The position numbers were made by a program, and so were the translations under genes. The notes under the pieces were generated by a model. The model saw only the letters and a list, made by a program, of their open reading frames with translations, searched no databases and was not told where the DNA came from. This document shows positions 21,719 to 33,375 of a DNA stretch of 64,000 nt, piece after piece. Position 1 is the first letter of the stretch, and each line of letters opens with the position of its first letter. The stretch is from Ascaphus truei (taxonomy: Eukaryota > Chordata > Amphibia > Anura > Ascaphidae): contig CM071571.1 in NCBI GenBank assembly GCA_036426205.1, positions 115,733,581-115,797,580 of the forward strand, written 5' to 3'.

Positions 21719-24573
21719 CACCAAAGAAGCAAACATTTCGAGAGTGATGGATACAGAGCAGGAAAAAAGTGCTATAGGTAAAAAAAACGCTCACGAAAAC
21801 TAATGAATATGGATGATACAAGTAAAGCAACATTTCAGGCATGGTTATGCTCTGCAGGTTTAGGATAATTGTACATTTTTATTCAAGGAAGGGTAGATTG
21901 TAAGTACATAGGTACTGTACATCATTACAGTGCTTTTATGCTCTTAGCTTAGCCAAATACTAAACATAAACCTAATGCACAATGTATGAACATTTTACTT
22001 TCAAAGCACATTACTTAAAATGTGTCTCTTTATGCCCTGTAGACTTTACAAATTACAGTTATATGTTGGTGCCTGAGACATAGGTGGATAAAGTGACTGG
22101 CCCAAATTCACAAAGAGTTGATACCAGAATTTGTACCACACTTGCCTACTTCAAAGTTAGTGTTATTGATTTCAGAGTCAGTGCTTTTAATCACTGAACG
22201 ACTCATTCAGCACATGCTTTCATATAGAACAATACACTTTTTTTTTATTTTGCATCCTCAAAGAAATACATTTCATTATACTCTTTACTGGTGCAAGTTA
22301 AGCAGGGTTACTTCAATTCTCACACTGATTCCCATCCCAACTAATCATCAAAAAAGATCTGATTTGTAACATGAAATGAGCCAAGACAGAACTGCCTATT
22401 TAATTGAAGTCAGCTGGAACTAATCATTACTACCATTAATGTCAGTTTCTCCAGTGGGCATACATTTTGCAGTCTACTTATCAAGGATACCACAAACTCA
22501 CACTTTTTTCCCATTCAGACACCTATTCCTTTGGGGGTCTCAACACTATTTACGTCTATAAAACTGATGAATTGCATTCACAGATTTCTCCCCTTTGATA
22601 ATATGTATTAAATACATCCAAATGCTAAACATTATTATTATTAGCATTATTAGTGGTAACAAACTAATGGCTAGATCCACAAAACTCAAGTCAGGGCTCA
22701 TAACGTGACTTTGCCAAAAATAGGAATGGGCATTTTGTTTCCTGAGTTCATATGATAGTTTCAAAGTTAATTATATAAACAACCATGTACGAACAGCATG
22801 TCATTAGCACAGGCTTACCGCAATGTTGTGCTACAATAACATAATGTTATCTTCCAATACAATAAACTTAAGTACGTCTTATCGTTTATCCGAACCAGAG
22901 TCTGAAAAAGGTCTTTAACTCGAGAAAATGAGAAGAGGGAAGTTACGCCAGGGAATAGCGCTATGTTAGGCACGATTTTGCCAACTATGGTGGTACACCC
23001 ATCCAGACCCTGCCAAAGGCCTATTTTAGGGTCTGGATGGGAGTAACACAAAGTTTAGCTTTGAATTAACTGATGTAACATTAAGTTCCCGCGTTAACTT
23101 AAACATACGTTAGTGGATAGGCGATGCCATGGTAATGTTTAATTTGCATATCATCACTAATGTCCATTATAGTTAACAATATTCTCATTACTGTGAGAAA
23201 ACATGACTTAACGTTATTGTCCTTTTAAGATTACATTTTATTATTCTAGTTGTGCCAGTGATTTAATGGAGCGTTGGGGATCTGGGTCTTAAATTTCCCA
23301 CCAACTCAGGCTTAGATTTATTTTTATCATCATGAAAAGATCACTGAAAAAGCTCAAATACCAGATATAGTCAATCCATTCTTGCAACAGGCTGAAACTG
23401 TCACAATGACATTTTATTGCAGAAGCTAAAAAAGGTTACTTTTGTTACTGATTTACAATATTAGTTTAAATTCACTCCTGTCTGATTGAAACAAATGGAT
23501 TTGTTTGATGTTTGTGACTTTATAGCAGAGTGTAAACTGATATACGGCAGTGTGTATTAAAAAGGTGCTGAGAGAAGCTAGCCAAACAGGATGAAAAATC
23601 ACAGTGCTCCTTTTTATGAACCATGCAAGATGTTTTTCTAGTTCAAAAGCACTTAATACAACTTTGCATACTCAAGGAGTGTATTATTTACTCTGCCACT
23701 ACAAAGTATTCCCTCTAGTGATGCAATGTAGCTGCTCATAATCTATGTCCCTATTAGTACCATAAACATGTTAACGGCAAGGTTTTTCAGAACACAATAT
23801 CATTTCTTTTAACATTTTTATTAATTTCCTAGACGTGTTCAGAGCTCTCTTAATTGGAAATAAAGCCATCGTTTAGTCTTATTGTGCCATGGTCATTTTC
23901 AGTATCTTTTGCAACAGTTTACATTGATTGCACACGGAGCCAACAACTTTTTTGCAGGCATCTCCAGAAATAATGCCTAAATCCTATTTTCATGTCTGTA
24001 TAAGCTCTATTGTTTGTCACTACATAAATTGGCCAACAACTTATTTTGCAAAAAAGAGAAAAGTAAAGTAATACATGTGCATATGGTATAACAATATGTC
24101 TTTAAATTAATCAAAGCCTGCCGTTCACAGATTCAACTGGAAGAGTGACACTATTTTCACGTTACTCGAATACTAGAAGGTGGACTAAGGACGATCGTAT
24201 GGCAGTATTCCTAAAATGTTTCCCTAAGGAGGTGCACTTTGGTGACTTTTAATAACAGCACAGAGAGGTGTGCATGGTAAATAGAGCTTGGTAAGGTCAG
24301 GCAGCAAGGAAGAAAGTTTGGCAAGAATTTGCTGGCTCCCTAAAATTCTAAAAACCAACGCTAAAAATATTTATTGACTTCTATTGCAGTGGACTACACT
24401 TGCTAAAGGTTTGAACTCTAAATTTCTCATGATGTTGTTGGACTACACAGGCACTCTAAAAAATGTTGAAACCATATTGGAAAAAAATAATTATATATCA
24501 CAAAACACAAATGGAATACCGCAATCAGAACAACCGTTATATATAACTGATGTCTAAACAGAACCACAGAGTC
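21719..24573. other. Quiet AT-rich DNA
   Basis: About 2.85 kb without a gene or transposon end that I recognise. A 14-bp perfect hairpin stem is noted at 22998-23041. Could be intergenic, intronic or hold conserved noncoding sequence; nothing in it decides this. Confidence 0.5.
22998..23041. repeat. Hairpin with a 14-bp perfect stem
   Basis: CCCATCCAGACCCT (22998-23011) and AGGGTCTGGATGGG (23028-23041) pair perfectly around a 16-base loop. Confidence 0.85.
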
Positions 24574-24581
24574 CCTTAAAG

Positions 24582-24784
24582 CAGATATCCTCAACTCCAG
24601 TCCTTAAGGCCCCCCAACAGGTCAGGTTTTCAGGATATCCCAGCTTCAGCACAGGTGGCTCAATCAGTCTTCGACTGAGCCACCAGTGCTGAAGCAAGGA
24701 CTGATTGAGCCATCGGTGCTGAAGCAGGTATATCCTGAAAACCTGACCTGTTGGGGGGCCTTGAGGACTGGTTGAGTAGCCCTG
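24582..24784. mobile_element. Palindromic hAT-type miniature element
   Basis: A 203-bp fold-back element flanked by an exact 8-bp duplication CCTTAAAG (24574-24581 and 24785-24792). Its ends pair (CAGATATCCTCAACTCC with GGTTGAGTAGCCCTG) and the interior is nearly palindromic, with blocks 'ggcccccc', 'caacaggtcaggttttcagg', 'gcttcagca' and 'tgagccacc' on each arm. A related copy lies at 39130-39359. Confidence 0.92.
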
Positions 24785-24864
24785 CCTTAAAGTAATACAA
24801 CCTCTACTGGCGGTGTTGGAGGGTTGAATGAATCTGAGAAAACCACAAAAAAGAAAAAAGGAAA

Positions 24865-25815
24865 ATAGGAACAAGAAACACCCTATATATAAAACCACAA
24901 AGGGGACAAAGTACTCGATGTTATTGTAACAGGCCGGTCATGAGCTAAAGAGGTAATCTTGATACCTATAACTGTATAGCTGCAGAACTAAGGCTGATAA
25001 TAAAGCCAAAGCTAATTGCTATGGAAACACCCAAAAGGACACCAACAAACATGCATCAAAAATTGTGTATTGTACTCCAATCATACTTACTGTACAACAA
25101 TGCGTGTGTTAGATGACAATAACCCACTAGGATACTAAAGGCTGCCCAAACAGGGGGGGGGGAATGTTTAGAAACACAACAAAAAAAAAACAAATAGATA
25201 ATAACAAAGCTGTCTTACAATATAAAGCCACAAATGTGACGTGCATAAGGACAGCAATGATCAGCATGGTGTGTATACTTAGCTCGTAGATGTTTGTGGA
25301 GAGAGATGGAGAAAGTGTCCTGATAGGGGTAACCACAGATGAAGTGCAGCAGAAAACACACAAATCAGCAAAGTCCATAGAAATGTGCAAAATGTCCTGG
25401 ATATAGCAGCAGTCAGCATCTGGTTAACACCACTAACGCGTTTTGCCCTCAAGGGCTTTTTCCCAGAGTGGCTGTGTTATTATCTATTTGGTTCTTTTTG
25501 GTATGTTTCTAAACATTTGTTCTTCCCTACTTGGGCAATGTTTGCAGCCTTTAGTCTCCTAGGGGGTTATTTTCATTAACACACGCATTGTTGTACAGTA
25601 AGTATGATTGGAGTCCAATACACGTTTTTTGATGCATGTTTGTTGGTGTCCTTTTGGGTGTTCCCATAGCAATTATGTTTGGCTTTATTATCAGCCTTAG
25701 TTCTGCAGCTATACAGTTATACCTCTTTAGCTCATGACCGGCCTGTTACAATACCATCGGGTACTTTGTCCCCGTTGTGGTTTTATATATAGGGGGTTTC
25801 TTGTTCCTATTTTTT
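24865..25815. mobile_element. Large inverted repeat, arms about 285 bp
   Basis: The left arm (about 24865-25152) and right arm (about 25535-25815) are inverted copies. They share, for example, 'ctatatataaaaccacaa', 'ggccggtcatgagctaaagag', 'gcagaactaaggctgataa', 'ggacaccaacaaacatgcatc' and 'gtacaacaatgcgtgtg'. The roughly 380-bp centre includes on the minus strand a stem-loop motif ending AAAACGCGTT (25432-25475). It could be a fold-back transposon or two head-to-head copies of a retroelement end. No coding capacity. Confidence 0.85.
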
Positions 25816-26039
25816 TGTCTTATTTTGCAAGTCCTATTTATTTGTCCTTGTTAATTAAGTTTTTGCAGTCAGGTTTTTCAGTCAGTTTTTCATGTGTGTT
25901 ATTTTAGATTGTGTTATTTGTTTTTGTATTGAGTTATGATCATTTAATGGATTCATAAAAATATTTTTTTTGTATTATTCATGATATGTCTGAGTGCTAT
26001 ATGTGAGGGTCCTTTTTTCTTTTTTTGTGGTCTACAAAC

Positions 26040-26330
26040 ACACACACACACAGTATGTAATCCGGCACTCCTGTAGTGATGCAGTAATAGACTGGTGCTC
26101 GTACCATCAAAATAGACAGCATACATTACCAGCGGTGAGGTGGTAAGAAGGCAACAGCACTCAGCAGGTATCAAAAGTAGTAATTGTATTGAGAATACTA
26201 GCACATAGAACTAACATTTGGTCTCCAAAATGGGACCTTACTCAGGGGGGACCGAAACGTTGGCCAACTTCTACCTGGGACTTCCATTTTTTTATTCATG
26301 CGAGTACATATCGTACACCTTTTAGCTCAA
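26040..26330 (+). repeat. Dispersed repeat with a GACCGAAACGTTGG motif
   Basis: Contains 'ccggcactcctgtagtga' (26062-26079) and 'ggggggaccgaaacgttgg' (26245-26263) followed by a T run and a TTCATGCG stretch. This phrase type recurs at 59224-59262 and inside the palindrome at 48485. The full extent of the repeat is not defined. Confidence 0.45.
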
Positions 26331-26355
26331 TTAAATTCCTTTTTTTAGAACGCTG

Positions 26356-26356
<1 letters not shown>

Positions 26357-26412
<56 letters not shown>
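26357..26412 (+). repeat. (CA)n microsatellite
   Basis: Uninterrupted CA dinucleotides. Confidence 0.97.
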
Positions 26413-26414
<2 letters not shown>

Positions 26415-26713
26415 TCTACTTGTCCTTATTGCAGAAGGTAAAGATTATTCAATAATTTCTCAATATTATACTTATTGGGGAAAATTATTAGATCCCTTCA
26501 GTAATTATAGGTGCTCACCATACATTCTATTCCAATTGTTTTATGACACTTTGCCAATAATCGACTACTATTTTGTCTTGGAATATTATCTACAATATAT
26601 AAAATTATTGCTGCACTTCAGGTAAGGGTGTGTATGTTTGGATTGCTTTCTCTAGAAAAACCGTGCTCTGCAGGTCGGAAAAAAGTATATCCATGCAGTT
26701 TTACTGAATAAGA

Positions 26714-27032
26714 CAGGGGTGCGCAAACTGGGGCGTGTGAATTTTAAGGAGGGGGCGCGGTGGTTACAGAGGCCCAGCGCTCTTCCCCAAAGCATTTAAA
26801 TTAAATGCCAGGGGACAGAGCAAGGCCTCTATAAGTTCCCTTACATTGTCTCCGACGGCTTCAGACTGCGCGTCAATGGCGTTATGGTCACGGGATGTCA
26901 TGTTGCCAAGGAAATGTGACGTCACGTGATCGTGCAGCGTAATTTGACACCGGAGACAAGGTAAAGGGGTGGGGCACAAGCAGGGGGGAGAGCAGGCAGG
27001 GGGCGCAGACTGGAAAGTTTGTGCACCTCTTG
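26714..27032. mobile_element. hAT-type miniature element
   Basis: The left end CAGGGGTGCGCAAACT and the inverted right end CAAGAGGTGCACAAACT form a terminal inverted repeat. Flanks 'aataagac' and 'tataagac' agree at seven of eight bases if the boundary is shifted by one. The interior is GC-rich with 'gtgacgtcacgtga' near 26917. No transposase. Confidence 0.7.
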
Positions 27033-27549
27033 TATAAGACAACTTTTTTATTCTTGGGGGGGGGGGGGGGTTTAGAGAGAGAATATTTTCCCCAGACTTG
27101 ACATAAAAACTAATATTATACGATGGTAAAAATATCACAAAGGTTGGATGATGACTGATGTTATTTACTGTATCTGATTCATATTCTCTTAGATCAATTT
27201 AGATGGCTAATAAATGTTAGGGTTAATCCAAATTGTAAATTACACCTTGATAGACTTCAGGTGTGTCCTTTCCAAACTAAGCTACAAACCATAAAACGAC
27301 TCAAAGAAAAAGCCTTTTCTTTTTACAGTCTGAAATATGTGTGTGGGAGTCTTAGCAGATCAGTTACCAATTCATCTTTCAAAAGAATGCTTGCACTTGG
27401 CACAAATGTGTGCTGATAAAATCTAAGGTTTTAAAAAACGGGCACGTCAAAACAAATGGTTTCAAGCAAGGTACTGTACAGTGAAAGATTGTGCCACTAT
27501 TGCTACTAAAAAGAGCTATAAGCCAGTAATGCGGTGCGTGGGTGATCTA

Positions 27550-27881
27550 CAGGCATACCCCGCATTAACGTACACAATGGGACCGGAGCATGTATGTAAA
27601 GCGAAAATGTACTTAAAGTGAAGCACTACCTTTTTCCCACTTATCGATGCATGTACTGTACGGCAATCGTCATATACGTGCATAACTGATGGAAATAATG
27701 CATGTGTAATAGGCTCTATATTCTCCCCGCTTGCACACAGCTTCGGTACAGGTAGGGAGCCGGTATTGCTGTTCAGGAAGTGCTGACAGGCGCATGCGTG
27801 AGCTGCCATTTGCCTGTTGAGCGATATGTACTTACTTGCGAGTGTACTTAAAGTGAGTGTCCTTAAACCGGGGTATGCCTG
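27550..27881. mobile_element. Miniature element with CAGGCATACCCCG ends and TA duplication
   Basis: The termini CAGGCATACCCCGC and, inverted, CAGGCATACCCCGG are flanked by TA on both sides (27548-27549 and 27882-27883). 'gtacttaaagtga' occurs twice (near 27609 and 27843). The 332-bp size and TA target suggest a Tc1/mariner-type miniature element, though other superfamilies also use TA. The minus-strand 97-codon frame across it is incidental. Confidence 0.8.
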
Positions 27882-28074
27882 TATTGTCTGTTAATATTGC
27901 TTGGTGCTAGGGGTGACCAAACTGGGTAAACAATCAATATCAGTAAGGGCATGGTCAGCATATGCAAGAGCATATTTAGGTGGGAAAAAAATCATTTTTT
28001 AGGGCCTAGAGTAGAAACTGGAAAAAAATTAGATTAGAAATTAATGTTGTAGTTTAAGGCAGGGGTTAATACGC

Positions 28075-28500
28075 TATATAGAGAGCGGCAAACTAGTCTA
28101 AATCTGTTTCCCGGATTTTCTGAATTTTCCATTCAAAATCCGTTTCCCTGTGTAAAATCTGCCGGCGGATTGTTACAGCTTCAATCTGCGCGGATTAATC
28201 CAAAATCACCATTGGATACAATCCACTGGTGGATTGCAAAAAGCCATCCGCGGATTCTGCAATCCACTAACGTTTTTTAAGAATCCAATCTGCAGATTCA
28301 GCGATCCACACACAGATCGCTGAATCCGCGGATGGGATTCTTAAAATCCGTCAATGAATTGCGAGAATCCGCGGATGGATTGCCGGTGTTAGTTAAAAAA
28401 AAAAAAATCTTTTTGAGACTGATAAACTGAAATCCGTGGACCAAAGGAACCAACCGATCTGCGGCAAATTCAAATCCGGCAAAAAAAAAAAAAAATCTAT
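28075..28500. repeat. Inverted repeat rich in ATCCGCGGAT palindromes
   Basis: At its centre a 29-bp stem (28278-28306 with 28315-28343, three mismatches) carries GATTCAGCGATC. Weaker pairing extends outward on both sides. The palindrome ATCCGCGGAT or close variants occurs many times. It is probably a fold-back DNA element; I could not fix its ends. Confidence 0.6.
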
Positions 28501-31087
28501 AAAAGGCATATCAAGTCAAAGTTGACAAATAAATGTGGAATACGTAAAATCTCCCCTTTATTATCTGTCAGCACCCTCACAGCCTGTCAAAAAGTATGTA
28601 AATGAGGTTCTTATACTTTATATCACTTACATTATCTTTTTTTTAATCACAAAGTTTAATTGCATAGACTGAAACAACTACCCTACAGCTATAAAAGAAA
28701 AATGGCATAAAGGTAAAAGGGCATTGCTTTGTGCAAGTTCCTCTTATTTTAACTGCTCATTTATCTTCCACTTTAAATGTAGGGCCTCCCATTTTAATTT
28801 TGGCTAATCAACATTTATTGAATTCACAATAACACCTTCCCAATAAATTGTAATAATTATTTTGCAACTACAAAAATGTATTTAGAAAATCACAACAGCC
28901 ACGTTTAAGTAAACCTGAAGCCCACAAAATAAAAATAAAACTGCATAAACTTCCCTTCCCCCTTTTGATGTTAGGGTGGGATTACATTGGCCCCATATGT
29001 CTTTGCTGCAGCACAGGTGGTATTTATGCATAACTGGATTGTGCATAGATTGGTTAGTTCTGATTGATTGAGACCAGTGTCTGTACAGTCATAATTTTGG
29101 CATAGTCATTGGGCAATAATAGAACAGAAAATACAGCATCACTTTCAACTGCAACATATACAATCTCTGAAGAATACAAAATAAAATAAATGTACTAACC
29201 CATCACTTAATACCTTGGTAATCATTTGATTGTGTGAAATTGTCTACAATTCAATGTGTGCCAAAAAACATACTATGTTATTAAGTGTGAGAAACAGTTA
29301 AAGTAAATAAGGTTTAACATTCTTGAAATATCGAAACAATATGGTTCACTGAAACCAGGCAACAGACCCTGTATGAGATATGTATATAGTCACACATAAA
29401 AACAGAACTAAGGATTTCTTATCATAACATTGGCATGACTAATTACTCAATAATAAATCCTTATTTTGGTTCATAAGTGTGCCTTTATACATAGCTTATA
29501 AGTACATGACATAAAATAATCATCAGAACAGGTGACGACAACTCTAATGATCCTTTTTCACAACTATGGGATAGACTTTCAGATGTTTTAGGTTCAATTT
29601 CAAACCTTTAATTGAGCTTGTGCTATACTCTTAGCATGAGCAGTTAAAAAACCACAAGCCAGCAGTATAAACCACTAGAAAAGAATAATGTTTCTTGGTG
29701 TCTCACAGGCTTAGGGATTTTGCATTGCATACACAAATCTGAGGCTACACTTGGGAATAGTATAGAAGGTACAGTACCTGTGTTAATATTTGACAGTAAG
29801 ACTAAACATTCTAGATACAAAATGTATGCTCAACACAAATCTATACACAGCAAATGTCACCTTTGCACATTTTAGTTTGACGGTTGCAAGAAAGCTAAAA
29901 TCATGCTCATGGAAACAAGTCCTTAGTTATTTGGGAGATTAAGTGTCTATAGTTTACAGTTTATAAATTACCTCTTTTTCAGTAACTAAATCTGACAAAT
30001 GATGGCAGCCTGTACAATATCAAGATAGCTATGTGAGCTAAACAACACACTTATTACATAAATATTGAAGTGCACAGATTGGAGACATGCTTTGGCAAGA
30101 TAAAAAATGACATTCCACTTTTCTGTGGAAAACATGAATATACATTCTGCTTTTAAAAAGTTAAGATACCAAATAAGTCAGGTTTGGTTTTGATATATAT
30201 TTTAGGAAAACAGAATAGATTGCTCTTGAGTATATTAATTTGAACTGTCTCAAGTGTGATAAGGGCCATATGAATTATTTTATGATGCTATGTTACTTCT
30301 TCACTTTTCAAACTACATTTCCTGTACTGTAAGCTGTGAATAAAGAATGAGTGACAGCTCTGCATATCTCTAAATTGACAAGGTAGAGCAGCACATTGGC
30401 ATCTGTTCAATTCACCTCATGTGTCTTCTAGAAAGACATGATTAAGACCTAAGAGTATTGATAACCTAAATTCTTTGGCACCTAGAAGGCTGGACTAAGT
30501 AGTTTAACTCAGGACAGAAGGTCACCCAACAGATGTGGCTTGATAATATTTTTGATCATTATAGACCGGAGGTGAATTTTACCTCTCACCTCTAACACAT
30601 TCCAGCTTTGATGGTAGCCCCAACAATTCTGAGGAGTTTAAATTGTACTTAACACAGTTTATTATACTCCACTTCAAAGTAATTTCAATTAAAAAAAATA
30701 TAGACCTCCTATACAAACATTGTGAAATCATATAATTAATAACTGGCAATTAGAATACATCCTGAACATACACATGGATTGTTAAAGAATCTGGGCAAAA
30801 CAGAAAAAAAATTAATTATGAAAAAAAGAGATGTAATCTTGTAGCAGAAGATAAGTCCTGTAGACCAGTAGCGATACTGTAATTACAAGCAGCTTTTTCT
30901 GCTCTAGTTTGCCTAAGTTAGTACAGTACTTTTGACAATATCCTTTATACCACCCCTGGTCCCAGGCTGCCCAGCAATGTTCCTTCAGCCATAGAGCACA
31001 GGCTCAACTATCAGGCTCAAACTGACATACTTTAAACTTGCTGTCCAAAGTATATCTACCCACCAAATCAAGGCAATCTGAATAAAG
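28501..31087. other. Quiet AT-rich DNA
   Basis: About 2.6 kb with no gene, tandem array or transposon end recognised. It is one of the least repetitive stretches of the window. Confidence 0.5.
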
Positions 31088-31095
31088 CGCTAGGC

Positions 31096-31647
31096 CAGTG
31101 TTTTTCAGCAGTGGCTCCTAGGAAGCCTTGGGTTCTATAGGCCTCCCTAAAGAGTTCCCTGTAATTTTCAGATTATCTGAAAATTGTACCAAATACAGAA
31201 GAATTTACAATGCATCTGATCTCAGACGCTATTAGTGAGGGTTGGGGTTCCTTACAATGCATCTGATCTCAGACGCTATTAGTGAGGGTTGGGGTTCCTT
31301 ACAATGCATCTGATCTAAGACGCTATTAGTGAGGGTTGGGGTTCCTTACAATGCATCTGATCTCAGACGCTATTAGTGAGGGTTGGGGTTCCTCAATGCA
31401 TCTGATCTCAGACGCTATTAGGAGGGTTGGGTTCCTTACAATGCATCTGATCTCAGAGCTATTAGTGAGGGTTGGGGTTCCTTACAATGCATCTGATCTC
31501 AGACGCTATTAGTGAGGGTTGGGGTTCCTTACAATGCATCTGATCTCAAACACACTATTAGAGAAAGTGAGGGTTCCGCAAAATTTCACAATATAATTGT
31601 AACGTTCTTTAATAAAAATTAAAAAAAACAAAACGTTAAAACCCCTG
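31096..31647. mobile_element. hAT-type miniature element with an internal 47-bp tandem array
   Basis: The left end CAGTGTTTTTCA and inverted right end CAGGGGTTTTAAC flank a 552-bp element. The 8-bp flanks CGCTAGGC (31088-31095) and TACTAAGC (31648-31655) differ by three transitions, as expected for an older duplication. Between 31205 and 31575 lies a tandem array. Confidence 0.75.
31205..31575 (+). repeat. 47-bp tandem repeat, about 8 copies
   Basis: Units begin TTACAATGCATCTGATCTCA and end GAGGGTTGGGGTTCC. Several are identical; others carry single-base losses (near 31393 and 31455). The last unit is diverged. High identity shows recent expansion inside the older element. Confidence 0.95.
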
Positions 31648-31655
31648 TACTAAGC

Positions 31656-32194
31656 TTCTGCAAAACATAACTATAAACTGTAAATACGCTGCTGCTTACA
31701 TTTCATTATATCAAAGAGTTTCCATATTTAGATTAATGTTTCTAGACTACCGTGCTTCAACATTTATCATCGCTGCAGGTTAGAAGCTGTCACTGATATC
31801 ATCAGCTATGCACGCTTGTTACAGTCTTGAATTATTTAATACTTATGGGGAATGATTTACACTTTGGGATCAAAAATGGAATCGACATTTCCAGTTAAAA
31901 CTGTAAAAGACGGACTACGGGGTACCTACCATGTCAGAGCATTTCAATGCAGGGTATTGACAATGCAGGTATCTATTCCAGTCGGTGTATTTGTGATCAT
32001 CATGGCAGCGACATACAGAAGTTGGAATTAAAAGACCTCGTGGAAGTAGAATTTCAGGTTTTACGGAAAATCAGCATGAATGAGTAGTTTTTAAATTATA
32101 CAACTCATTTCTGCTGCTGGCAGTCATTCTGCGTACAGCTTATATGTTTAGATCTGTTATGCATAGATGCCATTTCTTAAAGCAACTTTCAAAA

Positions 32195-32234
<40 letters not shown>

Positions 32235-32297
32235 GAAAAATAAAGCTTAATCTCAACTGGAAGTTGCTGGCACCTTAGGACAGTTTCTTATTACAAT
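31656..32297. other. No gene recognised; A-rich tract
   Basis: Contains a run of about 28 A at 32197-32225 followed by purine-rich sequence, possibly an old retroposed tail. Otherwise nothing supported. Confidence 0.45.
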
Positions 32298-33091
32298 CTA
32301 ACGATCTCTGCATGATGCATTGGAAGCTGTTGGGCATACACCGCTCTCCCACTGAATGGCCAGCATTCTGCATGTATTGTACTGCACAGCATTTACAATA
32401 TATAATGCCTCGTCTGTTGCAAGAAAGTTATCAATAGGAAATGGGACAAGAGCTAATAATTCTTTTAACACTCCGAAACCCAATGCAAATAGTAACCTGG
32501 CACCTCTCCCTTGGAAATAAAAACTGCTCCAGTTTTGTTTCCTTTCTCCGATTCCCAGCCAGACAGAACCTCGGTCACCCACTGTCAAGAACTCACTGCC
32601 CCTCCTCAGAGTCCTCACTGCTCCCTCTGGCAGAGCTAGTGCTGGGACACCTACTGTAACAGCAGGTGGCGAGAAGGGGGTCTGCTTTCAGTGATACTGT
32701 CCATCTGCCTTTTGTATTCCAGATAAATCCAGCTGCATGAGCAGCTAGAAATGAATGGATCCAGAAGTCAGAGCAAGTACAACCCTGACTGACCCGACGT
32801 GCAGGTAATGAAAGTAACGTTTATTTTACCCCTTGCCCTCTATGCTTGGTGCAGCACATCCACTTGATGCATGTTTCTCTTGTAAACGTGCATTTTCTCA
32901 CAGTTGCATACTGGTATTGTAATGCAACCCACAAAAAAACAGTAAATCAACATCAAACCGAAAATACAAAGCCATACAGCAGATCCCGTTGAAGAGCTCC
33001 ACTGATTCCCAGTCCCACGACCCTGTTTGTAAAATGTGCAGGAAGCACCGATCACAGCCCTCCGTGCACGGTTTAAATGAGATCTACTTAC
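32298..33091. other. Non-repetitive stretch downstream of the candidate promoter
   Basis: Minus-strand frames of 94 (32840-33124) and 106 codons (32298-32618) lie here. The 94-codon frame has one hydrophobic segment (AVWLCIFGLMLIYCFFVGC) but crosses the donor site at 33086-33091, so it would be intronic if that donor is used. I do not call either as a gene. Confidence 0.3.
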
Positions 33092-33375
33092 TTTTGTCTT
33101 CTTCATAAGGAAAGGCTGAAGCAATCCAGTTCAGGTAGCCTATATAATATCCCTTTAGCTGTTCTGGAGCCCCAGCATATTTGAGCTAATTCGTGCATTG
33201 GATTTCCTTGTGGTTTGTAATCACTGAACTACTTGACTTCCTCTAATTTTGTAATCTCCGTGTAAACCATTCACAGTCAGCTTCTTGGATTGTGCACTCT
33301 GATCCCGAGCTCTGGTTTTATAAGAGATTTCTCCCTCCTCCTGCAGCTAGAGGGTAGACACGCCTAATCCTCCCT
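33092..33375 (-). promoter_or_regulatory. Candidate host promoter and first exon (minus strand)
   Basis: Read on the minus strand, a TATA box in CTTATAAAACC context (33314-33324) follows a GC-richer upstream block with 'ggcgtgtcta' and 'acgtcaga'. About 200 bases downstream comes an ATG (33104-33106) with a strong splice-donor sequence GTAAGT (33086-33091) eleven bases after it. This order fits a TATA promoter plus a first exon that carries only a few codons. The surrounding DNA is not obviously repetitive. There is no homology evidence, and the gene is not identified. Confidence 0.3.

Noticed and set aside
31205..31575. Possible CRISPR-like array
   Set aside because: The 47-bp units are contiguous with no unique spacers, inside a hAT-type element of a vertebrate-type genome.
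32840..33124. 94-codon minus-strand frame with a hydrophobic segment
   Set aside because: It crosses a strong splice donor near its start and shows no homology I recognise; one hydrophobic stretch in AT-rich DNA is weak evidence.
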